Shown: piece by piece, positions 43,814 to 52,332 of the stretch
Layout of the letters: each line of letters starts with the position of its first letter
Numbering within the stretch: position 1 is the first letter of the stretch
Assembly: GCF_015476235.1 (NCBI RefSeq)
Contig: NZ_CP064338.1
Coordinates: forward strand, 3,286,001 to 3,350,000
DNA from: Caldimonas thermodepolymerans
GTDB taxonomy: Bacteria; Pseudomonadota; Gammaproteobacteria; Burkholderiales; Burkholderiaceae_C
DNA length: 64,000 nt
Direction: 5' to 3'
Position numbers and translations under genes: made by a program
Notes under the pieces: model-generated
Seen by the model: only the letters and a program-made list of their open reading frames with translations
What the model was told of the DNA's origin: nothing
Database searches by the model: none

Positions 43814-44542
43814 ATGGGCTTCCCTGGAGATGTGCTCGGCGGACCGGGTTACCGGCAGGACCGCCACGACCGCCCGGCCGCACCCGCGCGCTCGGCGGCG
43901 CGCCGCTTTGCCTGGGTGCCGATCCGCTCGCTGGCGCCGCGGCACCGCAGCCGCATTCTCGCGCATCTGCTGGCGCTGGACGACCACGACCGCTACCTGC
44001 GCTTCGGCCAGGTCACCTCGGACGACCGTATCCGCCAGTACGTCGAGTCGCTGGACTTCGACCGCGACGAGGTGTTCGGCATCTTCAACCGCCGCCTGCA
44101 GCTGATCGCGGTGGCCCACCTGGCCTACGAGCCGGCGCCGCAGCGCCCGGGCCAGCCGGCGATGGCCGAGTTCGGCGTCTCGGTGTCCAAGGAGGCGCGC
44201 GGCCGCGGCTTCGGCGCACGGCTGTTCGAGCGGGCCGTGATCCACGCCCGCAACCGCAAGATCGACACCCTGTACATCCACGCGCTGAGCGAGAACACCG
44301 CGATGCTGAAGATCGCCCGCAAGGCCGGCGCGATCGTCGAGCGCGACGGCAGCGAAGCGCAGGCCTACCTGCGGCTGCCGCCCGACACCCTGGGCACGCG
44401 GGTCGAGCAGCTGTTCGAACGCCAGGCCGCCGAGGTGGACTACCAGCTCAAGCGGCACGCCCAGCGCTTCGCCAAGCTGCTGGAAGGCATCGCCGAAGTC
44501 CGGGCCAACGTCGGCACGCACCGCATCAGCGGCCTGGAGTGA
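43814..44542 (+). CDS. GNAT-family N-acetyltransferase
   Basis: 242 aa. GNAT fold visible between residues about 30 and 175: the acetyl-CoA pyrophosphate-binding motif RGRGFGARLFERAVIHARNR (R-x-x-G-x-G) and the following beta strand with IDTLYIHALSENTAMLKIARKAGAIV. The N-terminal 30 residues are unconserved and the C-terminal 60 are helical (VEQLFERQAAEVDYQLKRHAQRFAKLLEGI). The ATG at 43814 with CGGAG 6 bp upstream is preferred over a TTG two codons earlier. Substrate unknown; protein or small-molecule amine acetylation possible. Confidence 0.85.
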   Translation: MGFPGDVLGGPGYRQDRHDRPAAPARSAARRFAWVPIRSLAPRHRSRILAHLLALDDHDRYLRFGQVTSDDRIRQYVESLDFDRDEVFGIFNRRLQLIAVAHLAYEPAPQRPGQPAMAEFGVSVSKEARGRGFGARLFERAVIHARNRKIDTLYIHALSENTAMLKIARKAGAIVERDGSEAQAYLRLPPDTLGTRVEQLFERQAAEVDYQLKRHAQRFAKLLEGIAEVRANVGTHRISGLE

Positions 44543-44689
44543 GCCGCGACGGGCCTTGCCGCCGCAAGTGAGCCCTTGCGCTCCCCCGTATAGGCGGTGC
44601 CGGCGCGCCGGCCGCGTCGATATCATGGACCGTTCCCCCTGCGGCACGCCGGCCGCGGCCTTCGACGTTCTTTCTCCGCTTCCGACGTC

Positions 44690-45454
44690 ATGCAGACCCT
44701 GGTCCTGATCGCAGCCTTGGCGAGCGCCGCCGCGCTGGGCGCGGGAGTCGTGCTCTGGCTGACCAGCCGCAAGCGGGCCGTGCCGCTGCCGCGGGAATGG
44801 AACCTGATGCTGCGCCCGGTGTTCACGGCCGACGAGCGCCGCATGCACCGCCAGCTGCGCGAGGCGTTCCCGCAGTACATCGTGCTGGCCAAGCTGCCGC
44901 TGACGCGCTTCACCCAGCCCACCGAGCCGGCCCGCGTGGTCTACTGGCACAGCCTGATCAGCGCCCTGCATGTCACCTTCGCGCTGTGCACGCCGAACGG
45001 CCGGGTGCTGACGGCCATCGACATCGAGGGCCGCCACCTGCCCTCGCGCCGCGCCACCGCGATCAAGACCGGGGTGCTGCAGGCCTGCCGGGTCCAGTAC
45101 CTGCGCTTCTATGCCGACCAGCTGCCGTCGCTGGCCGAGGTGCAGCTCGCCGTGGAAGGCCATGCGCGCGCGGTGGCGGCTGCCGCCCCGCCGCCGCAGG
45201 AGGCGCCGACCCGGCTGGCCCAGGCCAGCCAGACGCTGTCGACCACCGTGCAGCGTCGCCGCGAGCAGCGCGCCGGCTGGCAGGAGTCCGCCTATCCCGA
45301 TTCCTTCTTCGCCCCCGACAGCCGCCTCGACGGGCTGATCGAAAGCGGTTTCGCTCCGCTGAACACCCAGGCGCCGGCGCCCGCCCCGCGCGATGCGGAC
45401 ATCGCCGCGGTCGTGGTCGACACGCCCTCTGCCGACGCCCGCCGCCCCGCCTGA
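44690..45454 (+). CDS. DUF2726-domain membrane-anchored protein
   Basis: 254 aa. A short N-terminal membrane segment (LVLIAALASAAALGAGVVLWL) precedes a DUF2726 domain (about 40-160; LTAIDIEGRHLPSRRATAIKTGVLQACRV). DUF2726 is distantly related to restriction-endonuclease-like folds but is usually found, as here, in short anchored proteins of unknown function. A Pro/Ala-rich low-complexity C-terminus follows. The ATG at 44690 begins the membrane segment; a TATCAT box lies at 44621-44626. Confidence 0.75.
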   Translation: MQTLVLIAALASAAALGAGVVLWLTSRKRAVPLPREWNLMLRPVFTADERRMHRQLREAFPQYIVLAKLPLTRFTQPTEPARVVYWHSLISALHVTFALCTPNGRVLTAIDIEGRHLPSRRATAIKTGVLQACRVQYLRFYADQLPSLAEVQLAVEGHARAVAAAAPPPQEAPTRLAQASQTLSTTVQRRREQRAGWQESAYPDSFFAPDSRLDGLIESGFAPLNTQAPAPAPRDADIAAVVVDTPSADARRPA

Positions 45455-45464
45455 GCACTGCGGC

Positions 45465-45470
45465 TAGGAT
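45465..45470 (+). promoter_or_regulatory. -10 box (TAGGAT) directly before the SrkA-type gene
   Basis: TAGGAT ends 6 bp before the ATG at 45477, the same geometry as GACAAT before anmK, again suggesting a leaderless transcript. No clear -35. Confidence 0.4.
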
Positions 45471-45476
45471 GGGCGC

Positions 45477-46505
45477 ATGTCCGACCCTGCCCCCCTCCTC
45501 CCGCCCGGCGACGCCGACGCCGCGCACCCCTACGCCCGCCTGACGCCCGACCTGGTGCTGGACGCGCTCGACCGCGCCGGACTGCCGGGTGACGGCCGGC
45601 TGCTGCAGCTGAACTCCTACGAGAACCGGGTGTTCCAGGCCTTCCTCGACAGCGGCGAGGCGGTCGTCATCAAGTTCTACCGCCCCGACCGCTGGAGCGA
45701 CGCGCAGATCCTCGAGGAGCACGCCTTCGCGCTGGAGCTGGCCGCCGAGGAGATCCCGGTGGTCGCGCCACTGGCCCTGCCCGCGCTGCCTGCCGGCAGC
45801 ACGCTGGCCGAACACGCCGGCTTCCGCTTCGCGGTCTACCCGCGCCGCGGGGGACGCGCCCCCGAGCTGGAGGATCCGGAAACGCTCGAATGGCTGGGCC
45901 GGTTCCTCGGACGCCTCCATGCCGTCGGGCGCCGCAAGCCCTTCGTGCACCGCCCGCCGCTGGACCTGCAGACCTTCGGCATCGCCTCGCGCGACTGGCT
46001 GGCCGCGCACGACTGCGTGCCGCCCGATGTGCGCCCGGCCTGGGACGACGCGCTCGCCCGCGCGCTGGACCTGGTCGCGCAGCGTTTCGACGCGGTGCCG
46101 GACCTCGTCACGCTGCGCCTGCACGGCGACTGCCACCTCGGCAACATCCTGTGGACGCCGGCCGGCCCGCACTTCGTGGACCTGGACGACGCCCGCATGG
46201 GCCCGGCCATCCAGGACCTGTGGATGCTGTTGTCCGGCGACCACGCCGCAATGCAACGACAACTCGCAGATGTGTTGGCAGGTTACGAACAATTTGCGTC
46301 TTTGGACCGCCGCGAGTTACAGCTGATCGAGCCGCTGCGCACGCTGCGCATCGTCCACCACTGCGCCTGGATCGCGCGCCGCTGGTCCGATCCGGCGTTT
46401 CCCCCCGCGTTTCCTTGGTTCGGCAGCTCGTCGTACTGGTCCGAGCAGGTCGTGCGGCTGCGCGAGCAGGTCGAGGCGATGCAGGACACCTCGTCCGAGC
46501 CGTAA
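45477..46505 (+). CDS. srkA: Stress-response serine/threonine kinase, SrkA (YihE/RdoA) family
   Basis: 342-aa kinase of the aminoglycoside-phosphotransferase/choline-kinase fold. Motifs: LNSYENRVFQ and VVIKFYRPDRWS (nucleotide-binding Lys), catalytic loop LHGDCHLGNIL, metal-binding FVDLDDARMGP, and the family C-terminus LIEPLRTLRIVHHCAWIARRW. In E. coli SrkA counters stress-induced death and antagonises MazEF. The E. coli partner dsbA is not adjacent here. Confidence 0.92.
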   Translation: MSDPAPLLPPGDADAAHPYARLTPDLVLDALDRAGLPGDGRLLQLNSYENRVFQAFLDSGEAVVIKFYRPDRWSDAQILEEHAFALELAAEEIPVVAPLALPALPAGSTLAEHAGFRFAVYPRRGGRAPELEDPETLEWLGRFLGRLHAVGRRKPFVHRPPLDLQTFGIASRDWLAAHDCVPPDVRPAWDDALARALDLVAQRFDAVPDLVTLRLHGDCHLGNILWTPAGPHFVDLDDARMGPAIQDLWMLLSGDHAAMQRQLADVLAGYEQFASLDRRELQLIEPLRTLRIVHHCAWIARRWSDPAFPPAFPWFGSSSYWSEQVVRLREQVEAMQDTSSEP

Positions 46506-46546
46506 CAGTCACAGCCAATACCGTGCCCGCCTGAGACGAAAGTGCA

Positions 46547-46560
46547 CCCTCACTTGAGGG
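46547..46560. other. Inverted repeat between srkA and the PEP-CTERM gene
   Basis: CCCTCA-CT-TGAGGG, 41 bp after the srkA stop and 85 bp before the PEP-CTERM ATG; no U-tract. It could be an operator or a weak terminator. A second palindrome, GCGATATCGC, lies at 46603-46612. Confidence 0.35.
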
Positions 46561-46645
46561 CCTGAAGCTTGTCGCAAGGGGACTACCCTGAATGGGCCCC
46601 ATGCGATATCGCCCGAACCGGGCTCTTACCTTCAGGAGGATCTGC

Positions 46646-47257
46646 ATGAAACGTCATCTGCTGGCGCTAGGCCTTGCGGCGGCCACCACCGCAGCCAGCG
46701 CGCAACTCTCGGTGTCCGGGCCGGACACCACGTTCGGGGGGTATGACGGCACGCCGGCAACCTACACGGGCACGCTGTCCAGCGGCACGTTCAACGGTCT
46801 GCTGGACACCGGGCTGGGCGGCACGCTGACCGTCACCTTCCTCGGGAAGGACGACGCGTGGCACAACAACACGCTGACCTTCGCCGGCGGCACGGTGATC
46901 GACAACCAGACCACCGCGGTCGGCACCAGCTACACCTTCGACGTGGCGGCCGGCCCGCTGGACTTCCTGTTCACCGACCTCACCGATGGTGACACCGTCG
47001 CCAACGGCGGCCCGAGCTCGGCCTACGGCTCGTACGTGGTGGTCCCGGGATCGGCGGTCGGTGCGGGCAACCCGGCGTACGGCCAGTACGACTTCATCCT
47101 CGGCTTCAACGATGGCCACCTCTACGACGCCGACTATGACGACTTGGTCGTGGGCATCAGCCTGGTCCCGGTACCCGAGCCGGAAACCTATGCGCTGATG
47201 CTGGCCGGCCTCGGCGCGATCGGTTTCATGGCCCGCCGTCGCCGCCGCCAGGACTGA
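46646..47257 (+). CDS. PEP-CTERM sorting-domain exported protein
   Basis: 203 aa. A signal peptide (residues 1 to about 19, cleavage near ASAQ) is followed by a Gly/Thr/Asp-rich beta-type domain (NNTLTFAGGTVIDNQT, DYDDLVVGISLV). It ends in a textbook PEP-CTERM tail: VPEPETYALMLAGLGAIGFMARRRRR. Such proteins are processed by an exosortase (EpsH/XrtA-type) and are linked to exopolysaccharide and biofilm; no exosortase gene is in the window. An excellent AGGAGGA ribosome-binding site (46634-46640) fixes the ATG at 46646. Confidence 0.93.
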   Translation: MKRHLLALGLAAATTAASAQLSVSGPDTTFGGYDGTPATYTGTLSSGTFNGLLDTGLGGTLTVTFLGKDDAWHNNTLTFAGGTVIDNQTTAVGTSYTFDVAAGPLDFLFTDLTDGDTVANGGPSSAYGSYVVVPGSAVGAGNPAYGQYDFILGFNDGHLYDADYDDLVVGISLVPVPEPETYALMLAGLGAIGFMARRRRRQD

Positions 47258-47278
47258 CTGCGTCTTCGCAGCATGAAC

Positions 47279-47303
47279 AAAAGCCGCCCTCGGGCGGCTT
47301 TTT
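47279..47303. terminator. Bidirectional terminator between the PEP-CTERM gene and htpG
   Basis: AAAAGCCGCC...GGCGGCTTTTT with loop CTCG; serves the convergent PEP-CTERM (+) and htpG (-) genes. Confidence 0.92.
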
Positions 47304-47321
47304 CGTTGTGCGACGCGATCC

Positions 47322-49190
47322 TCAGCCGGCCAGCAGCGCGTTGACGCGCCGCACGTAGGCGGCCGGGTCATCCAGCTGCCCGCCCTCGGCCAGCAGCGCC
47401 TGGTCGAACAGGATGTGGGCCAGGTCCTCGAAGCGGTCGGTGCGCTCCAGCCGCTTGACCAGCGCGTGCTCGGGATTGATTTCGAGGATGGGCTTGACCT
47501 CGGGCGTCTTCTGGCCGGCCTGCTTGAGCAGGCGCGCCAGGTGTCCGCTGATGTCGCCCTCCTCGCCCACCAGGCAGGCGGGCGAGTCGACCAGGCGGGT
47601 CGTCACGCGCACGTCCTTGGCCTTGTCCTTCAGCGTTTCCTTCAGGCGCTCCAGCAGCGGCTTGATCGCGGCCGCGGCTTCCTCGGCCTTCTTCTTCTCT
47701 TCCTCGTCCTGCAGCTTGCCCAGGTCCACCGCGCCCTTGGCGACGCTTTGCAGCGGCTTGCCGTCGAACTCGTACAGGTGGCTGAGCATCCACTCGTCGA
47801 CCCGGTCGGTCAGCAGCAGCACCTCGATGCCCTTCTTGCGGAAGATCTCCAGTTGCGGGCTGTTGCGCGCGGCGGCCAGCGTCTCGGCGGTGATGTAGTA
47901 GATCGCCTCCTGGCCTTCCTTCATGCGGCTGACGTAGTCGGCGAACGACACGCCCTCGTCGGCATGGGTGGAGGCAAAGCGCAGCAGCCTGGCCAGGCGC
48001 TCGCGGTTGGCATGGTCCTCGCCGATGCCCTCCTTGAGCACCGCGCCGAACTCCTTCCAGAACGCGGCGTACTTGTCCTTGTGGTTCTCGGCCAGGTCCT
48101 CGAGCATGCCCAGCACGCGCTTGGTCGAGCCCTCGCGGATGGCCTTCACGTCGCGGCTTTCCTGCAGCAGCTCGCGGCTGACGTTGAGCGGCAGGTCCGA
48201 CGAGTCGATCACGCCCTTGACGAAGCGCAGGTAGACCGGCATCAGCGCCTCGGCGTCGTCCATGATGAAGACGCGCTTGACGTAGAGCTTCACGCCGCCG
48301 CGCTTCTCGCGGTTCCACAGGTCGTACGGCGCCTTGGACGGGATGAACAGCAGCTGCGTGTACTCGGTGCGGCCCTCGACCCGGTTGTGCGTGTAGGCCA
48401 GCGGCGGCTCGTTATCGTAGCTGATCTGCTTGTAGAACTCGTGGTACTGCGCCTCCGTGATCTCGTTCTTCGGGCGCACCCACAGGGCCGCAGCCTGGTT
48501 GACGGTCTCCCACTCGTCCAGCAGCACGTACTCGCCCTTGTCCTTGTCCCACTGCTCCTTGCGCATCAGGATGGGCAGCGAGATGTGGTCGGAGTAGCGG
48601 TTGATGATGGACTTGAGCCGCCAGGTGTTGAGGAAGTCGGTGTCGCTGTCGCGCAGGTGCAGTATCACGTCGGTGCCGCGCTGCGGCCGGGTGATCGTCT
48701 CGACCTCGAACTCGCCGGTGCCGTCGCTGCTCCAGCGCACGCCCTCCTCGGGCTTGAGCCCGGCGCGGCGCGATTCGACCGTGATGCGGTCGGCGACGAT
48801 GAACCCGCTGTAGAACCCGACACCGAACTGGCCGATCAGCTGCGCGTCCTTCTGCTGGTCGCCCGAGAGCTTGTCCATGAACTCGCGCGTGCCGCTTTTG
48901 GCGATGGTGCCCAGGTTGGCGATCGCCTCGTCCGCCGACAGGCCGATGCCGTTGTCGCTGATGGTGATGGTCCTGGCGGCCTTGTCGAAGGTGACGCGGA
49001 TCTCCAGGTTGGGCCGGTCCTCGTACAGCGCGTTGTCGTTCAGCGCCTCGAAGCGCAGCTTGTCGCAGGCGTCCGAAGCGTTGGACACCAGCTCGCGCAG
49101 GAAGATCTCCTTGTTCGAGTACAGCGAATGCGCCACCAGGTGCAGCAGCTGCTTGACTTCGGCTTGGAATGACAGGGTCTGTTTGTCCAT
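47322..49190 (-). CDS. htpG: Chaperone HtpG (bacterial Hsp90)
   Basis: 622-aa homodimeric GHKL ATPase chaperone. N-terminal nucleotide-binding motifs: [34 protein letters not shown] and [15 protein letters not shown]. The middle domain has [10 protein letters not shown] and [10 protein letters not shown]; the C-terminal dimerisation domain follows. The ATG at 49190 (MDKQTLSF) is the family start. A near-perfect sigma-32 promoter lies about 57-85 bp upstream. Confidence 0.98.
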   Translation of the reverse strand: MDKQTLSFQAEVKQLLHLVAHSLYSNKEIFLRELVSNASDACDKLRFEALNDNALYEDRPNLEIRVTFDKAARTITISDNGIGLSADEAIANLGTIAKSGTREFMDKLSGDQQKDAQLIGQFGVGFYSGFIVADRITVESRRAGLKPEEGVRWSSDGTGEFEVETITRPQRGTDVILHLRDSDTDFLNTWRLKSIINRYSDHISLPILMRKEQWDKDKGEYVLLDEWETVNQAAALWVRPKNEITEAQYHEFYKQISYDNEPPLAYTHNRVEGRTEYTQLLFIPSKAPYDLWNREKRGGVKLYVKRVFIMDDAEALMPVYLRFVKGVIDSSDLPLNVSRELLQESRDVKAIREGSTKRVLGMLEDLAENHKDKYAAFWKEFGAVLKEGIGEDHANRERLARLLRFASTHADEGVSFADYVSRMKEGQEAIYYITAETLAAARNSPQLEIFRKKGIEVLLLTDRVDEWMLSHLYEFDGKPLQSVAKGAVDLGKLQDEEEKKKAEEAAAAIKPLLERLKETLKDKAKDVRVTTRLVDSPACLVGEEGDISGHLARLLKQAGQKTPEVKPILEINPEHALVKRLERTDRFEDLAHILFDQALLAEGGQLDDPAAYVRRVNALLAG

Positions 49191-49246
49191 GGCGTGTCCG
49201 GTGTGCGGTGTTCCGTCTTTGCTCTCGGAAAGGGTAGCGGGCGCCC

Positions 49247-49275
49247 AAATGGGGATGGCGGCATGGTTTTTCAAG
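49247..49275 (-). promoter_or_regulatory. Sigma-32 heat-shock promoter of htpG
   Basis: Minus strand: -35 CTTGAAA (49269-49275), 14-bp spacer, -10 CCCCATTT (49247-49254). This matches the sigma-32 consensus (CTTGAAA, CCCCATnT) at every defined position and predicts a leader of roughly 50 nt. Confidence 0.93.
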
Positions 49276-49283
49276 GGCGCCAT

Positions 49284-49311
49284 GAAAAACGCCGGCCTTG
49301 CGGGCCGGCGT
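49284..49311 (-). terminator. Intrinsic terminator of the amino-acid ABC transporter genes
   Basis: 9-bp stem (49289-49297 with 49303-49311) followed on the minus strand by T5 (49288-49284). It separates the upstream transporter operon from the htpG promoter by only 8 bp. Confidence 0.92.
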
Positions 49312-49339
49312 CGACGCACTCGGGTCGGAGGCGCGCGCC

Positions 49340-50092
49340 TCAGCGCCCGCGCAGGTGGGCCGGCGCCTCGAGCTTGCGCGCCAGCATCGACAGCACCATC
49401 GTCAGCACCAGGTACATCGCCGAGATGGCGAGGTACGGCTCCCAGTAGCGGGAGTAGGCGCCGGCGACCGTGCGCGCGGCCAGTGCCAGTTCGGCCAGGC
49501 CGATCGCGGAGACCAGCGAGGAGTCCTTGATCAGCGTGACCCCTTCGTTGACCAGCGGCGGCACCATGCGGCGGAAGGCCTGGGGCAGGATCACGTAGCG
49601 CATCGCCTGCGCATGCGTGAGCCCCAGGCTGTAGGCCGCCTGGGTCTGTCCGACGTGGATGGACTGGATGCCGGCCCGGAAGATCTCGGAGATGTAGGCC
49701 CCGGCGTTGAGCGTCAGCGCCAGCGCCCCCGAGAAGAACGCCCCGTGCTCCTGGCGGAAGCGGATCGCCGCCTGCCCCGACAGCAGCAGCCCGTGCTCGG
49801 GCTGGATCAGGGTCGGCATCAGCGCGAAATGCACCAGCAGGATCTGCACGAACAGCGGCGTGCCGCGAAAGAACGTGACGTAGGCCAGCGTCAGCCACTG
49901 GGCCGGCTTCAGCAGCACCAGCGCCCACGCCGACTTGGGCGGCGGGGCGCTGCGCGAGCTGCTGATCAGGCCCAGCACCAGGCCCAGGGCCAGGCCCGCG
50001 GTGATGGCCACCAGCGTGAGCTTGACCGTCATCCACAGGCCGGCCGTGAACAGCGGCCCGTAGCCGGCAAGGATCTCCCAGCGCAAATCCAC
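49340..50092 (-). CDS. Polar amino-acid ABC transporter permease (HisM/GlnP type)
   Basis: 250 aa with about five membrane segments. The EAA loop of His/Glu/Gln permeases is present ([30 protein letters not shown]), as is the N-terminal [21 protein letters not shown]. Starts with GTG at 50092, with AGGAAG about 12 bp upstream. 26 bp after the receptor gene. No ATPase gene and no second permease gene adjoin it. Confidence 0.92.
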   Translation of the reverse strand: MDLRWEILAGYGPLFTAGLWMTVKLTLVAITAGLALGLVLGLISSSRSAPPPKSAWALVLLKPAQWLTLAYVTFFRGTPLFVQILLVHFALMPTLIQPEHGLLLSGQAAIRFRQEHGAFFSGALALTLNAGAYISEIFRAGIQSIHVGQTQAAYSLGLTHAQAMRYVILPQAFRRMVPPLVNEGVTLIKDSSLVSAIGLAELALAARTVAGAYSRYWEPYLAISAMYLVLTMVLSMLARKLEAPAHLRGR

Positions 50093-50118
50093 GATGGGGA
50101 CTTCCTGGTCTCAGCCGT

Positions 50119-51000
50119 TCAGTTGGACGCTTCGGCCGCAGGTGCCTGCGCCGCCGGCGCTTCGGCCGCCGGCTTGGCGCCGAACCACTTGGCGTAGATC
50201 TGGTCGTAGGTGCCGTCCGACTTGATCGCGGCCAGCCCCTGGTTCAGCTTCTCCAGCAGCTCGGTGTTGCCCTTGCGCACCGCGAGGCCGTACTGCTCGG
50301 CCTCGAACGAGTCGTCGCTGACGGTCTTGAACTGCGCGTTCGCGTTGTTGGCAACGTAGTTCTCGACCACGCCGTTGTCGGCCACCACGGCGTCGACGCC
50401 ACCGGCCTGCAGCTCCTGCAGGGCCAGCGGGGTGGACTCGAAGCGCTTGATCAGCGTGCTGTTCTTGCCCTGCAGCTTGGTCACGACCTCGTCACCGGTG
50501 GTGCCGGTCTGCACGCCCACGCGCAGCGTCTTCAGGTCCTCGAACTTGGAGACCGTCGAGTCCTGGCGCACCGCGATCAGCTGGCGGGCGTCGAAGTACG
50601 GATCGGAGAAGTCCATCGTCTGCTTGCGCTCGTCGGTGATCGTGATCGCCGAGACGAGGAAGTCGCGGTCGCCCTGTTGCAGGGTGTTGAAGATGCCTTC
50701 CCAGGGGGTGTTGACGAACTTGACTTCGAAACCGGCCTTCTCGGCGATGGCGCGCACCACGTCGATGTCGAAGCCGACGATCTCGCCCTTCTCGTCCTGC
50801 GACTCGAACGGCGCGTAGGCTGCGTCGGTGCCGACGACGTAGACCTGGGCGGGCGCGGGGGCCGGCGCGGCGGCCTCGGTGGCGGGCGCCGGGGCGGGAG
50901 CCGGCTCAGGCTGCTTGCCGCAGGCGGCCAGCACGAGACCCGCCACCAGCATGGCGGCGCGCTGCCAGAAGGCGGGGATAGCAAGGCTCAAGGTATGCAT
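50119..51000 (-). CDS. Amino-acid ABC transporter substrate-binding lipoprotein
   Basis: 293-aa family-3 (SBP_bac_3) receptor. A lipoprotein signal with lipobox LAAC (Cys near residue 28) is followed by a Pro/Ala-rich linker. The binding domain contains [37 protein letters not shown] and [13 protein letters not shown] second Ala/Pro-rich low-complexity tail ends the protein. The ATG at 51000 starts the signal peptide; the longer upstream frame is rejected. Likely a polar amino acid receptor. Confidence 0.93.
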   Translation of the reverse strand: MHTLSLAIPAFWQRAAMLVAGLVLAACGKQPEPAPAPAPATEAAAPAPAPAQVYVVGTDAAYAPFESQDEKGEIVGFDIDVVRAIAEKAGFEVKFVNTPWEGIFNTLQQGDRDFLVSAITITDERKQTMDFSDPYFDARQLIAVRQDSTVSKFEDLKTLRVGVQTGTTGDEVVTKLQGKNSTLIKRFESTPLALQELQAGGVDAVVADNGVVENYVANNANAQFKTVSDDSFEAEQYGLAVRKGNTELLEKLNQGLAAIKSDGTYDQIYAKWFGAKPAAEAPAAQAPAAEASN

Positions 51001-51177
51001 GAGAGAGTAACCTCGTGAGAAATCTGAAAACCAGCATTTTGACCGTTTTGGGCGCAGAAAAACGGCGACTTTGCCCGGCCGGTGCTGCAGATTCCTCGCG
51101 GCCTTAGGCGGCAAAACAACGGTTCGTGCGGCGGGCAGTGCCGCTGCGCCACGCCGCCGCGGGCGACGCACCCCGCC

Positions 51178-52305
51178 TCAGACCACCAGGTCGCCGCTCC
51201 AGCGCAGGCACTGCTGGCGCACCACCTCGGCCAGCAGGTGCTCGCGCTCGTGCACCTGGCGTGCCCAGGTGGCGTCGTTGCCGTGGCGCTGCAGCTCGCT
51301 GCGCAGGTAGCGCAGCGCGCCGTCGGCCTTCAGATCGATCGCGTGGTGCTCGATCGCCCCCATCGTGAACAGGATGTCCTCGCGCAGCGAGCGGTGCTCG
51401 CCGGTCTTCGGGTCGACGAAGGTGCCCTCCGGCCCGAAGCGGCAGGCCTGGAAGCGGTTGAAGGTGTAGACGAGGTAGTCGTCCTCCTCCAGCGGGAACG
51501 GCTGCTCCTTCGACAGCCACGCCGCCACGCACTGGATGTAGGCCGCCAGCGCCGCCGCCTTCTCGATCGTCAGCGGCGTGTCGAGCACGCGCACCTCGAT
51601 GGTGCCGAACTCGGGCTTCGGGCGGATGTCCCAGTAGAAGTCCTTCATGCTCTGGACCACGCCGGTGCGCGTCATCTTGCCGAAGAAGGTGCCGAAGTCG
51701 TCCCAGGTGGTCACGAAGGGCGCGCGGCCCGACAGCGGGAAGGCGAACACCGAGTTCAGGCGCGCCGAATGGAAGCCTGTGTCAGTGCCCTGCACGTAGG
51801 GCGACGACGCCGACAGCGCGATGAAGTGCGGGATGAAGCGCGACAGCCCGTGCAGCAGCACCAGCGCCTCGTCCGGCCCGGGGCAGCCCACGTGCACGTG
51901 CTGGCCGAAGATGGTGAACTGCTTCGACAGGTAGCCGTACAGCTCGGACAGCATGTGGAAGCGCGGCGTGTTGAAGATGCGCCGCTCGCTCCAGTCCTGG
52001 AACGGGTGCGTGCCGCCGCCGCACAGCCCCACGTTGAGCTTGCGCGCGCAGTCGACCAGCGCGTCGCGGATCTCGGTCAGCTGCGACAGCGCGTCGTCGT
52101 AGCCGGTGCAGATCCCGGTCGACAGCTCGATCATGCTGTCGGTCATCTCCGGCTTCACGTCGCCCGGGATCTTGCGCTTGCCCATCAGGCGCAGCAGGTC
52201 GGCCGAGCTGGGCGACAGGTCGTAGTCGTGCGTGTTGACGATGGCCAGTTCCAGCTCCACCCCGAGGGTGAGCGGCTGGGACGGTGCGAAGGCTTCGAGC
52301 GTCAT
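51178..52305 (-). CDS. Carboxylate-amine ligase, YbdK/glutamate-cysteine ligase type 2 family
   Basis: 375-aa GCS2-family ATP-dependent ligase; E. coli YbdK has weak gamma-glutamylcysteine synthetase activity. Motifs: [13 protein letters not shown] (catalytic Glu pair), [38 protein letters not shown] and the C-terminal [17 protein letters not shown] at 52305 with GGAGACA upstream. It is 27 bp after the CPA2 antiporter gene and is followed by the amino-acid transporter genes on the same strand, so it may share a transcript with the antiporter. Confidence 0.92.
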   Translation of the reverse strand: MTLEAFAPSQPLTLGVELELAIVNTHDYDLSPSSADLLRLMGKRKIPGDVKPEMTDSMIELSTGICTGYDDALSQLTEIRDALVDCARKLNVGLCGGGTHPFQDWSERRIFNTPRFHMLSELYGYLSKQFTIFGQHVHVGCPGPDEALVLLHGLSRFIPHFIALSASSPYVQGTDTGFHSARLNSVFAFPLSGRAPFVTTWDDFGTFFGKMTRTGVVQSMKDFYWDIRPKPEFGTIEVRVLDTPLTIEKAAALAAYIQCVAAWLSKEQPFPLEEDDYLVYTFNRFQACRFGPEGTFVDPKTGEHRSLREDILFTMGAIEHHAIDLKADGALRYLRSELQRHGNDATWARQVHEREHLLAEVVRQQCLRWSGDLVV

Positions 52306-52332
52306 GCGATGTGTCTCCTGTCCACCGGCGGT

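Noticed and set aside
44599-44612. 14-bp palindrome GCCGGC-GC-GCCGGC-like before the DUF2726 gene
   Set aside because: All-G/C self-complementary string, common by chance at this base composition.
46506-46645. Sigma-54 promoter upstream of the PEP-CTERM gene
   Set aside because: I looked for the GG-N10-GC core with TGGC/TTGC context and found no acceptable match.
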